A DNA stretch of 5,291 nucleotides from DASRTE01 sp035253685 (GTDB lineage: Bacteria; Actinomycetota; Actinomycetes; Jiangellales; Jiangellaceae). Shown one piece after another: positions 1-4,985 of this stretch (positions are counted from its first letter, which is position 1; the number at the start of each line of letters is the position of its first letter). The position numbers and the translations under genes are program-made. The notes under the pieces are model-generated. The model was given only the letters and a program-made list of their open reading frames with translations, was not told the origin of the DNA and ran no database searches. The DNA lies in NCBI GenBank assembly GCA_035253685.1, contig DATFBR010000181.1, positions 1 through 5,291 of the forward strand, in the 5' to 3' direction.

Positions 1-192
1 GACCACCAGGGCGTCCGTCCCCTGCTCGACGGCCTCGCGGGCGAGGTCCTGGCTCTCCCGCACGTCGCGACCCACCAGAACCCGTACGGCCAGCCCGCCA
101 TCGCGCAGCCGCGTCGCGACCTCGTTCCCCACCCGTGATCCGCGGCCGCGGCCGGCGGTCGGGTTGACCAGGAGCGCGATCTGCCGGGACAC
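1..192 (-). CDS. Diacylglycerol kinase / lipid kinase family protein, N-terminal part (cut by window edge)
   Basis: This is the first 64 residues of a gene running off the left edge. The protein begins MSRQIALLVNPTAGRGRG, the first beta strand and glycine-rich loop of the DAGK catalytic domain (family knowledge: these enzymes phosphorylate diacylglycerol or related lipids at the inner membrane face using ATP). A helix (residues about 20-32), a strand (35-41) and a helix (45-58) follow, ending ALVV, where the family normally continues into its GGDGT nucleotide-binding motif, here outside the window. GTG at 192 is chosen because the family motif starts within six residues of it. No Shine-Dalgarno sequence is visible, but TACTCT lies 6 bases upstream, fitting a leaderless transcript. 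It lies 118 bases downstream of tatC on the same strand; a lipid kinase after tatC is also known from other actinobacteria. The family is well supported; the exact substrate is not. Confidence 0.85.
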   Translation of the reverse strand, partial: MSRQIALLVNPTAGRGRGSRVGNEVATRLRDGGLAVRVLVGRDVRESQDLAREAVEQGTDALVV

Positions 193-198
193 GGCCGA

Positions 199-204
199 AG
201 AGTA
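199..204 (-). promoter_or_regulatory. Candidate -10 element of a leaderless promoter for the lipid kinase gene
   Basis: Read on the minus strand, TACTCT matches the actinobacterial -10 consensus TANNNT and is followed by exactly 6 bases (TCGGCC) before the GTG start at 192. That would place the transcription start on the start codon. No convincing -35 hexamer is seen. Such hexamers are rare by chance in DNA this GC-rich, and the same layout appears at two other gene starts in the window. Confidence 0.45.
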
Positions 205-310
205 GCGGCCGGTGACCCGACAGCCACGACCTGTGGCGGGAAGGGCACGTCTCGATCGCCGCGGAGGAGTTGCTGACCCGCCACATGATGCGCGGGTGGG
301 GCCAGACGGC

Positions 311-1201
311 TCAGGTCACGTCGTCGAGACGCGATGCCACGTCGTCGGATGGATCCTGCCGGGCCGGTTCCAGCGCCGACGCCTCGTCGTCGTCGAGGTC
401 GGTGCCCAGTTCGCGGGCGCGACGGCGGTCGTTGTACCGGCAGACGAGGACCGCCACCTCGAAGAGCACCCACATGGGCACGGCGAGCATCAGCATCGTC
501 ACCGGGTCGGCAGTAGGTGTCGCGACCGCGGCGAACACGAAGATGCCGAGCACCGTCCAGCGCCGCGTGCTCGACAGGCCGGCGCCGGTGAGCACGCCCA
601 CCACGTTGAGCAGCACCACGAAGACCGGCAGGAGGAAGGCCACGCCGAAGACCAGCATCAGCCGCATGACGAAGCCGAAGTACTGGCTGAACGAGACGAT
701 GTTGCTGACGTCGTCGGGTGTGAGGCCGAGGATGATCGTCAGGCCCTTCGGCATCAGCCAGTAGCAGAGCAGGATGCCGGCGAAGAACAGGGGCACCGTC
801 GTGAACAGGACCGCCGCGGCCCAGCGCCGTTCGTTGCGGTAGAGCCCAGGTGTGACGAACGCCCAGATCTGGTAGATCCACACGGGGGCTGCGAGCACGA
901 TCCCGGTCAGCAGGGCGAGCTGGAGTGGAACCGTGAACGGGTCGGCGATCCCGGCGAAGTTGATCTCAGCTTGGAGACCCTGGGCCTGGAGCCGCTCGAC
1001 GGCGTCCTTGAACGGGCCGGTGAACAGGCCGAGAATCGGGTCGTAGAAGACGATGCCGATGACGCCACCGGCGATCACGGCGGCAACCGCCTTCATCAGC
1101 CGTGACCGCAGCTCGCGCAGGTGCTCGGCCAGGCTCATCCGGCCCTCGGGGTCGCGCTCAGGCGCTGGCCCGGAGCGGCGACGTCCGATCACGGTGCTCA
1201 C
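311..1201 (-). CDS. tatC: Sec-independent (twin-arginine) protein translocase subunit TatC
   Basis: TatC is the multispanning inner-membrane receptor that binds twin-arginine signal peptides and, with TatA, exports folded proteins. The 296-residue product has the family N-terminus (MSLAEHLRELRSRL, residues 22-35) and six hydrophobic segments at about 38-58, 93-113, 128-150, 176-201, 214-230 and 236-254. The first-cytoplasmic-loop signature PVWIYQIWAF...YRNERR (106-126) gives P106, F115 and E124 as equivalents of E. coli P85, F94 and E103. The charged tail ends DDVT, as I recall for mycobacterial TatC. Oddly, L190 in FGVAFLLP occupies the place of E. coli Glu170. The GTG at 1201 has no clear Shine-Dalgarno; an ATG at 1138 (residue 22) is preceded by GAGGG and is an alternative. 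I prefer the upstream start because DPEGRM just before MSL is typical of actinobacterial TatC. It follows tatA by 35 bases, likely in the same operon. Confidence 0.97.
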   Translation of the reverse strand: MSTVIGRRRSGPAPERDPEGRMSLAEHLRELRSRLMKAVAAVIAGGVIGIVFYDPILGLFTGPFKDAVERLQAQGLQAEINFAGIADPFTVPLQLALLTGIVLAAPVWIYQIWAFVTPGLYRNERRWAAAVLFTTVPLFFAGILLCYWLMPKGLTIILGLTPDDVSNIVSFSQYFGFVMRLMLVFGVAFLLPVFVVLLNVVGVLTGAGLSSTRRWTVLGIFVFAAVATPTADPVTMLMLAVPMWVLFEVAVLVCRYNDRRRARELGTDLDDDEASALEPARQDPSDDVASRLDDVT

Positions 1202-1223
1202 GTCATGGCCGGCGGCCGCACTC

Positions 1224-1238
1224 GACCCGTCGCGGGTC
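1224..1238 (-). promoter_or_regulatory. GC-rich hairpin straddling the tatA stop codon, between tatA and tatC
   Basis: On the minus-strand transcript, GACCCG-CGA-CGGGTC forms a perfect 6-bp stem with a 3-base loop. It starts on the last two bases of the tatA TGA codon (1237-1239) and lies in the 35-base gap before tatC. No T tract follows, so it is not a classic terminator. By inference it could stabilise the tatA 3' end or reduce expression of tatC relative to tatA. Short GC-rich stems arise easily at this base composition. Confidence 0.35.
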
Positions 1239-1545
1239 AGGCGTCGCGATCAGACGGGTCGGTTGCCCTCTCGCGGGCCGGGTTGGAGACCGGCGTGGAC
1301 ACCGGCGGCGCCACCGTCTCGTCGCGGCGTGCCTCGACCTCGCGTGGAGCCGGCGAAGGCTGCTCGCGCACGTCTGCCACGTCGACGGCGTCGTCGTCCT
1401 TCATGCTCTTGGTCTCGGCCTTGAAGATCCGCAACGACCGGCCCAGGCCCCTGGCCGTCTCCGGCAGCTTCTTCGCACCGAACAGCAGCACGACCACGAG
1501 CAGAATCAGGATGATCTCGGGTGGACCTATACCCCCACGGAACAT
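1237..1545 (-). CDS. tatA: Sec-independent protein translocase subunit TatA
   Basis: TatA oligomerises in the inner membrane around the substrate-loaded TatC receptor to let folded proteins pass. The 102-residue product shows the whole family layout: a short N-terminus with an acidic residue near the membrane entry (GPPE, E10), one transmembrane helix (about 11-22), the FG hinge (22-23), an amphipathic helix (KKLPETARGLGRSLRIFKAE, 25-44) and a charged, proline-rich, probably disordered tail (about 45-102). The SLRIFKAE segment is typical of actinobacterial TatA. The start is ATG 1545, with a strong Shine-Dalgarno (GAGGTGAGGG) overlapping the stop of the preceding 78-residue gene, which suggests coupled translation. 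tatC follows directly. No tatB-like gene is present here; a single TatA-type protein next to TatC is usual for this locus, with TatB encoded elsewhere in actinobacteria. Confidence 0.96.
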   Translation of the reverse strand: MFRGGIGPPEIILILLVVVLLFGAKKLPETARGLGRSLRIFKAETKSMKDDDAVDVADVREQPSPAPREVEARRDETVAPPVSTPVSNPARERATDPSDRDA

Positions 1546-1549
1546 CGCG

Positions 1550-1559
1550 CCCTCACCTC
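1550..1559 (-). promoter_or_regulatory. Shine-Dalgarno of tatA overlapping the upstream stop codon
   Basis: The minus strand reads TGA GGTGAGGG CGCG ATG: the purine-rich site begins within the TGA stop (1558-1560) of the 78-residue gene and ends four bases before the tatA ATG. This fixes the tatA start and suggests translational coupling between the two genes. Confidence 0.7.
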
Positions 1560-1794
1560 ACTCGGTTTCAGCACTCTCGATCGTACGCTCGGCGGCGCCC
1601 GGCATTGCCGGCACCGCCGGCGGCGGCCCGACGGCCGCCATCACCTTCTCGACGTCGACGCCGAGAGCCGTCAACTCCTCCGCCAGCCGTCGACCGCGCC
1701 GGTAGGTCGACAAGCAGGCCCGGACGAGCATCGCCACCACGCCGACGAACGCGACGGCCACGACCACGAACGACCAGATCGCCGGCGTCGACAC
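1558..1794 (-). CDS. Small single-span membrane protein of unknown function between pafC and tatA
   Basis: I do not recognise this 78-residue protein. It has a hydrophobic N-terminal helix (about 6-27, WSFVVVAVAFVGVVAMLVRA), a basic stretch just after it (YRRGRR, 31-36), an amphipathic helical part (about 37-55, LAEELTALGVDVEKVMAAV) and a proline/alanine-rich tail ending in glutamates. The positive charges after the helix predict an outside N-terminus and a cytoplasmic C-terminus (positive-inside rule). That is the same overall plan as TatA, but without the FG hinge or KKLP motif, so it is not a Tat subunit by sequence. The GTG start at 1794 lies 18 bases after the pafC stop and has a TAGGGT hexamer 7 bases upstream. 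Its stop is embedded in the tatA ribosome-binding site. The tight packing, high third-position GC and sensible protein plan support it as a real gene. A Tat-related or envelope role is only a guess from position. Confidence 0.8.
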   Translation of the reverse strand: MSTPAIWSFVVVAVAFVGVVAMLVRACLSTYRRGRRLAEELTALGVDVEKVMAAVGPPPAVPAMPGAAERTIESAETE

Positions 1795-1801
1795 GGCACC
1801 G

Positions 1802-1807
1802 ACCCTA
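1802..1807 (-). promoter_or_regulatory. Candidate -10 element of an internal promoter before the small membrane gene and tatAC
   Basis: Read on the minus strand, TAGGGT fits TANNNT and sits 7 bases before the GTG at 1794, in the 18-base gap after pafC. It would give a leaderless or nearly leaderless mRNA for the small membrane gene, tatA and tatC, independent of pafBC transcription. The same bases (AGGG) could instead act as a weak Shine-Dalgarno, so the call is tentative. Confidence 0.4.
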
Positions 1808-1812
1808 TCGGC

Positions 1813-2832
1813 TCAGCTCGCTTCAGCACGACGGTCGGGCTCCTCCGCGACCGTCGTCGCGTACCCGTCGAGCGCCGCCCTGGCATCGGCCACCGTCTCC
1901 GCGGCGAGGTCCGGCGGGTCGACGATTCGCCCGGTACCTCCCAGCCGCAGCGCCAGCCGGCGCATCCAGCGTGGATCGCTCACCCGGATGGTGACGCGCA
2001 GCCGGTCGGCACCGATCTCGTCGGCGGTCTCACACGGGTAGTAGTCCGCCACCCAGCGGCCGGCCGGTTCCAGGACCAGCGTGACCAGCAGGTCGTCCGG
2101 CGACGGCTGGAAGATACCGGCGCTCAGGTCGCGCGAGCGGGCCTCGCGGGGAACCTCCGCCGGCAGGTCGAGCAGCGCGATCCCCGCGATCCGGTCGAGC
2201 CGGAACAGCCGGACCGACTCGGCTCGGCGGCACCAGCCCTCGAGGTAGAGCCGCCCGTCGGCCAGCGCGAGACGCATCGGGTCGACGTCGCGCTCGGTGG
2301 TCTCGTCCCGGCCTGGGACCCAGTAGGACAGGTGCAGGCGCCGCTTCTCGTCGAGGGCCAGCCGGACCGTCGACGCGACGCCGGCCACGGCATCGCCGTC
2401 GACCTCCACCCGCACGGCGGCCGCTCGTTCGGCGGCGGCGCCCGCGGCGCACTCGAGCTTGGTGATGGTTCGGTCGACCGCGCTCCGGTCATAGGTTCCG
2501 GGCATCGCGGCGAGTGTCCGTACGGCGACGACCAACGCCAGTGCCTCGTCGGTGCCGAGACGCAGCGGCCGGGCCAGGTAGTCGGCGTTGGAGACGTTGA
2601 TCACGCCCTCCCCCTCGACGGCCTCCATGTCGACCTCGATGTAGTCGCCCATGGCCAGTCCGGGCAGCCCGGAGAACCACAGCACGTTGAGGTCGCGCAG
2701 GATCTGCTGTTCGCTGACGCCGAAGAGCCGGGCGACGTCGGCGACGCGGGAGTTCGGGTGCGAGAGCAGGTACGGCAGCAGCGAGAGCAGCCGCGAAACC
2801 TGCTCCTGGGCCCCACTGGGTCGTCGGCTCAC
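1813..2832 (-). CDS. pafC: WYL-domain transcriptional regulator PafC
   Basis: PafC pairs with PafB; in mycobacteria the two activate the LexA/RecA-independent DNA-damage response, and their WYL domains are thought to sense single-stranded nucleic acid (established knowledge). The 339-residue product has an N-terminal winged helix-turn-helix (about 10-60, with SRVADVARLFGVSEQQILRDL at about 28-48), a linker region with GDYIEVDMEAVEGEGVI (62-78), a WYL domain (about 150-222) whose core motif reads LYLEGW (195-200) followed by VRLFRLDRI (207-215), and a C-terminal WCX extension (about 247-325). The open frame continues upstream to 2979, but that part is the shadow of pafB and is glycine/arginine-rich. 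GTG 2832 is chosen because it overlaps the pafB stop as GTGA and has GGGGG seven bases upstream. Translational coupling to pafB would favour equal amounts of the two partners. Confidence 0.93.
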   Translation of the reverse strand: MSRRPSGAQEQVSRLLSLLPYLLSHPNSRVADVARLFGVSEQQILRDLNVLWFSGLPGLAMGDYIEVDMEAVEGEGVINVSNADYLARPLRLGTDEALALVVAVRTLAAMPGTYDRSAVDRTITKLECAAGAAAERAAAVRVEVDGDAVAGVASTVRLALDEKRRLHLSYWVPGRDETTERDVDPMRLALADGRLYLEGWCRRAESVRLFRLDRIAGIALLDLPAEVPREARSRDLSAGIFQPSPDDLLVTLVLEPAGRWVADYYPCETADEIGADRLRVTIRVSDPRWMRRLALRLGGTGRIVDPPDLAAETVADARAALDGYATTVAEEPDRRAEAS

Positions 2833-3791
2833 GCGGGTTCCCCCACCACCGCCCGCAGCCGTTCGACCACGCGCCGGCGCACCTCGTGGGGCTCGACCAG
2901 GACCACGTCGGCGCCGTACCCGGCAACCTCGTCGGCCAGCACGCCGCCGTCCGCGTACGGGACCGTCAGCAGGTCCCACCCGTCCCCCTGCTGGGTGGTC
3001 ACCGCACGCCGGCGCAGGCCGTAGCCGCAGCTGCGACGCACCCGTATCCGGGCCAGGTTCCGCTGCCGAGGCGGCACCAGGGAGTCCGCGGCCGCCCTGA
3101 CGACGGATGCCGGCGGCACCGCGTAGGAGCCCGCTTCACCTTCGGGGTCGACGCCGCCGACGACGCGCGAGAGGCGGAACAGCCGAGGGGCCTCGCGGTC
3201 GACGTCGTAGCCGACGACGTACCAGCGTCCGTGCCACGACTGCACGCTCCACGGCTGCAGGTGGCGGCGCGTGGGGGCTTCACCGGCAGCCTTGCGGTGG
3301 AGGAAGGTGACCGGTCGGCGGTCGCGGACGGCCTCCCACAACGGCCAGAACGCCGGCTCCTCCACGGCGACCCGCGGCTCGATCGCGGCCAGCGCTCCGG
3401 TGTCGGTGTCCACCCCGGCCGCGCGGAGCTTCAGCACGGCGCGGCTGGTCGCCTCGGCCAGGCTGGCGTGCTGCCACACCCGCGCAGCCAGCCCGAGGAC
3501 CGCCGCCTCGTCGGGCTCGAGCTGGATCTCCGGGAGCTCGAACTCCTGCCGCCTGATGCTGTACCCCGGTTCCTCGTCGCCGGCGGGGTCGTTCGAGCCG
3601 GTCTCGATCGGGATGCCCAGCTCCCGCAGATCGTCCTTGTCGCGCTCGAACATGCGCTCGAACGCCTCGTCGCTCTGCTCCCCGTATCCCCCGACGATCT
3701 GCCGGATGCGCGACTTCGGGACGAAGGTGCGGGAGACGAGCAGGCAGATGACGAGGTTCATCAGGCGCTCGCTCTTGGCCTGGGTCGGCAC
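2829..3791 (-). CDS. pafB: WYL-domain transcriptional regulator PafB
   Basis: PafB is the partner of PafC in the mycobacterial RecA-independent DNA-damage response; the 'proteasome accessory factor' name comes from its original location next to pafA. The 320-residue product opens with the family N-terminus (KSERLMNLVICLLVSR, 6-21) in a helix-turn-helix region (about 8-60, including DEAFERMFERDKDDLRELGI at 41-60). A linker domain follows, then a WYL domain (about 145-215) with core GRWYVVGYD (188-196) and RLFRLSRVVG (203-212), and a C-terminal WCX region (about 245-318). GTG 3791 is supported by GAAGGGGG 5-6 bases upstream and by the fit to the family N-terminus. It is the first gene of the minus-strand cluster and overlaps pafC by four bases. 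pafA and the FKBP genes often found upstream in actinobacteria are absent here, replaced by a divergent DUF3866 gene. Confidence 0.94.
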   Translation of the reverse strand: MPTQAKSERLMNLVICLLVSRTFVPKSRIRQIVGGYGEQSDEAFERMFERDKDDLRELGIPIETGSNDPAGDEEPGYSIRRQEFELPEIQLEPDEAAVLGLAARVWQHASLAEATSRAVLKLRAAGVDTDTGALAAIEPRVAVEEPAFWPLWEAVRDRRPVTFLHRKAAGEAPTRRHLQPWSVQSWHGRWYVVGYDVDREAPRLFRLSRVVGGVDPEGEAGSYAVPPASVVRAAADSLVPPRQRNLARIRVRRSCGYGLRRRAVTTQQGDGWDLLTVPYADGGVLADEVAGYGADVVLVEPHEVRRRVVERLRAVVGEPA

Positions 3792-3796
3792 GGTGG

Positions 3797-3804
3797 CCCC
3801 CTTC
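3797..3804 (-). promoter_or_regulatory. Shine-Dalgarno of pafB
   Basis: The minus strand reads GAAGGGGG CCACC GTG, a strong purine-rich site five bases before the pafB start at 3791. It favours this GTG over the internal ATG at residue 11. Confidence 0.65.
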
Positions 3805-3812
3805 TGACGTCG

Positions 3813-3837
3813 CGAGGCTACCCGGTCGCTAGCCTCG
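3813..3837. promoter_or_regulatory. Divergent promoter region with an 8-bp inverted repeat, between pafB and the DUF3866 gene
   Basis: CGAGGCTA (3813-3820) and TAGCCTCG (3830-3837) are perfect inverted repeats separated by nine bases. Each arm contains TAGCCT, a match to the TANNNT -10 consensus, reading outward. The plus-strand copy (3830-3835) ends 6 bases before the GTG at 3842, predicting a leaderless DUF3866 mRNA. The minus-strand copy (3820-3815) would start pafB mRNA near 3808, leaving a leader of about 17 bases that holds the pafB Shine-Dalgarno. No good -35 hexamers are visible on either side. The repeat could also be the binding site of a dimeric regulator. I find no match to the PafBC-type motif TTGTCRGTG-N8-TANNNT here. 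Confidence 0.5.
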
Positions 3838-3841
3838 TCCG

Positions 3842-4921
3842 GTGATCCGGTGGCGGTCGGGCGTGGTCCGTTCGTCGGGCCGCTCCTGGCAGGGTGCCGT
3901 CGAGGTGTCGGTGCAGGTCGACGGAGAGGGCGAGGTTCGTGCCCTGGCCTACGACCAGGTCGTCGGCCGCCCGCGCCCCGGGGATCGGGTCCTGCTCAAC
4001 ACGACGGCGTTGTCCATGGGCCTCGGCACCGGGGGCTACGCGATGGTCGTCGCCGTGCCGGACCGGCTGCCGCCCGATCCGGCGCCGGGACCCGGCCACC
4101 TGGTCAAGTCGCGCTACACGCCGCTGCAGACCATGGTGCTCGGCGTCGACGAGCAGGAGTCCCCCGCGCACGACCTGCTCCGCGAGGCCGACGACCTCGC
4201 GGGGATGCCGGTGGTCGTCGCCGACCTGCACTCGGCCCTGCCGGCCATCCTCGCCGGTCTGCGGCAGACGGTTCACGGCGCCCGGGTCGTCTACGTGATG
4301 ACCGACGGCGGCGCGCTGCCGGTGTGGTACAGCCGCACGGTCGCCCGTCTCCGCGAGGTGGACTGGCTGGACGGCGTCGTCACCGTCGGCCAGGCGTACG
4401 GGGGTGACGCCGAAGCCGTGACGCTGCACACGGGCCTGCTCGCCGCCCGTCACGTCCTCCGCGCGGACGTCGCCGTGGTCACCCAGGGACCCGGCAACCT
4501 CGGCAGCGGCACGCGCTGGGGATTCTCCGGCGTTGCCTGCGGCGAAGCCGTCAACGCCACGGTCACCCTCGGGGGCCGGCCGGTGGCGTCACTGCGGATC
4601 AGTGCAGCCGATCCGCGCGAGCGGCACCGAGGCATCTCCCACCACAGCCTTACCGCGTACGGACGTGTCGCGATGGTGTCGGCCGACATCATCGTCCCCG
4701 AACTCGGTGACGGTCTCGACGAGGTGATCCGGTCCCAGCTCGATGCGCTCACACGCCATCGGCTCGTGACCGTCGGGGTCGACGGGCTGATGGATGCGCT
4801 CCTGCAGGCGCCCGTGCCCCTGTCGACGATGGGCCGGGGCCTCGACGACGACGCCGCCTACTTCCTTGCAGCGGCCGCTGCCGGCCGCCATGCGGGCTAT
4901 CTGCTCGGGTCCGGCGGCTGA
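3842..4921 (+). CDS. DUF3866 family protein
   Basis: This 359-residue protein matches my memory of DUF3866, an actinobacterial family of unknown function whose members are of similar length. There is no signal peptide or membrane helix, so it is probably cytoplasmic. The N-terminal part (about 18-75) looks like a small beta domain (VEVSVQVDG..., then PGDRVLLNTTALSMGLGTGG at 46-65). Conserved-looking motifs follow: VKSRYTPLQ (88-96), VVADLHSALPA (125-135), YVMTDGGALP (151-160), the glycine-rich TQGPGNLGSGTRWGFSGV (214-231) and ISHHSLTAYGRV (265-276). The glycine-rich loop and histidines suggest a ligand or metal site, which is inference only. GTG 3842 is chosen because it follows the TAGCCT hexamer by six bases and no Shine-Dalgarno is present. 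It is divergent from pafB, with which it shares 50 bases of upstream DNA. Confidence 0.88.
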   Translation: MIRWRSGVVRSSGRSWQGAVEVSVQVDGEGEVRALAYDQVVGRPRPGDRVLLNTTALSMGLGTGGYAMVVAVPDRLPPDPAPGPGHLVKSRYTPLQTMVLGVDEQESPAHDLLREADDLAGMPVVVADLHSALPAILAGLRQTVHGARVVYVMTDGGALPVWYSRTVARLREVDWLDGVVTVGQAYGGDAEAVTLHTGLLAARHVLRADVAVVTQGPGNLGSGTRWGFSGVACGEAVNATVTLGGRPVASLRISAADPRERHRGISHHSLTAYGRVAMVSADIIVPELGDGLDEVIRSQLDALTRHRLVTVGVDGLMDALLQAPVPLSTMGRGLDDDAAYFLAAAAAGRHAGYLLGSGG

Positions 4922-4932
4922 AAGCTGGTGAC

Positions 4933-4954
4933 CGTCGTAGGACGTCGTACGACG
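4933..4954. promoter_or_regulatory. Operator-like CGTCGTA repeats upstream of the DUF899 gene
   Basis: CGTCGTA occurs at 4933-4939 and again at 4943-4949, ten bases apart (about one helical turn). The second copy is also the left half of a perfect 12-bp palindrome, CGTCGTACGACG (4943-4954). The three half-sites lie in the 64-base gap between the DUF3866 stop and the DUF899 start. This resembles a binding site for a dimeric repressor or activator. No clear -10/-35 pair could be placed. The regulator is unknown. Confidence 0.4.
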
Positions 4955-4975
4955 CCGCCCGGCACGAGACACCAC

Positions 4976-4980
4976 GGAGG
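4976..4980 (+). promoter_or_regulatory. Shine-Dalgarno of the DUF899 gene
   Basis: GGAGG lies five bases before the ATG at 4986. It is the most canonical ribosome-binding site in the window and fixes this start. Confidence 0.75.
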
Positions 4981-4985
4981 ACACC

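Noticed and set aside
199..223. PafBC-type (RecA-NDp-like) promoter before the lipid kinase: CTGTCGGGT upstream of TACTCT
   Set aside because: Only part of TTGTCRGTG matches and the gap to the TANNNT hexamer is 10 rather than 8 bases.
276..297. Inverted repeat ACCCGC / GCGGGT with a 10-base loop, as a terminator after tatC
   Set aside because: The stem is only 6 bp, the loop is large and no T tract follows on the minus strand. It is too weak to call.
2833..2979. A 49-residue N-terminal extension of pafC
   Set aside because: It is Gly/Arg-rich, overlaps the pafB coding region out of frame, and the GTG at 2832 has both a ribosome-binding site and the stop-start overlap expected for coupled genes.
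1102..3024. A 640-codon open frame on the plus strand
   Set aside because: It runs antisense to tatC, tatA, the small membrane gene, pafC and part of pafB, and its translation is arginine/histidine/glycine-rich without any family motif. It is a shadow of GC-rich coding sequence on the other strand.
2886..3845. A 319-codon plus-strand open frame opposite pafB
   Set aside because: Its composition is that of an antisense shadow, and it lies opposite a gene with clear PafB motifs.
3818..4453. A 211-codon minus-strand open frame opposite the DUF3866 gene
   Set aside because: It is antisense to a gene with recognisable conserved motifs, and its own translation has no recognisable domain.
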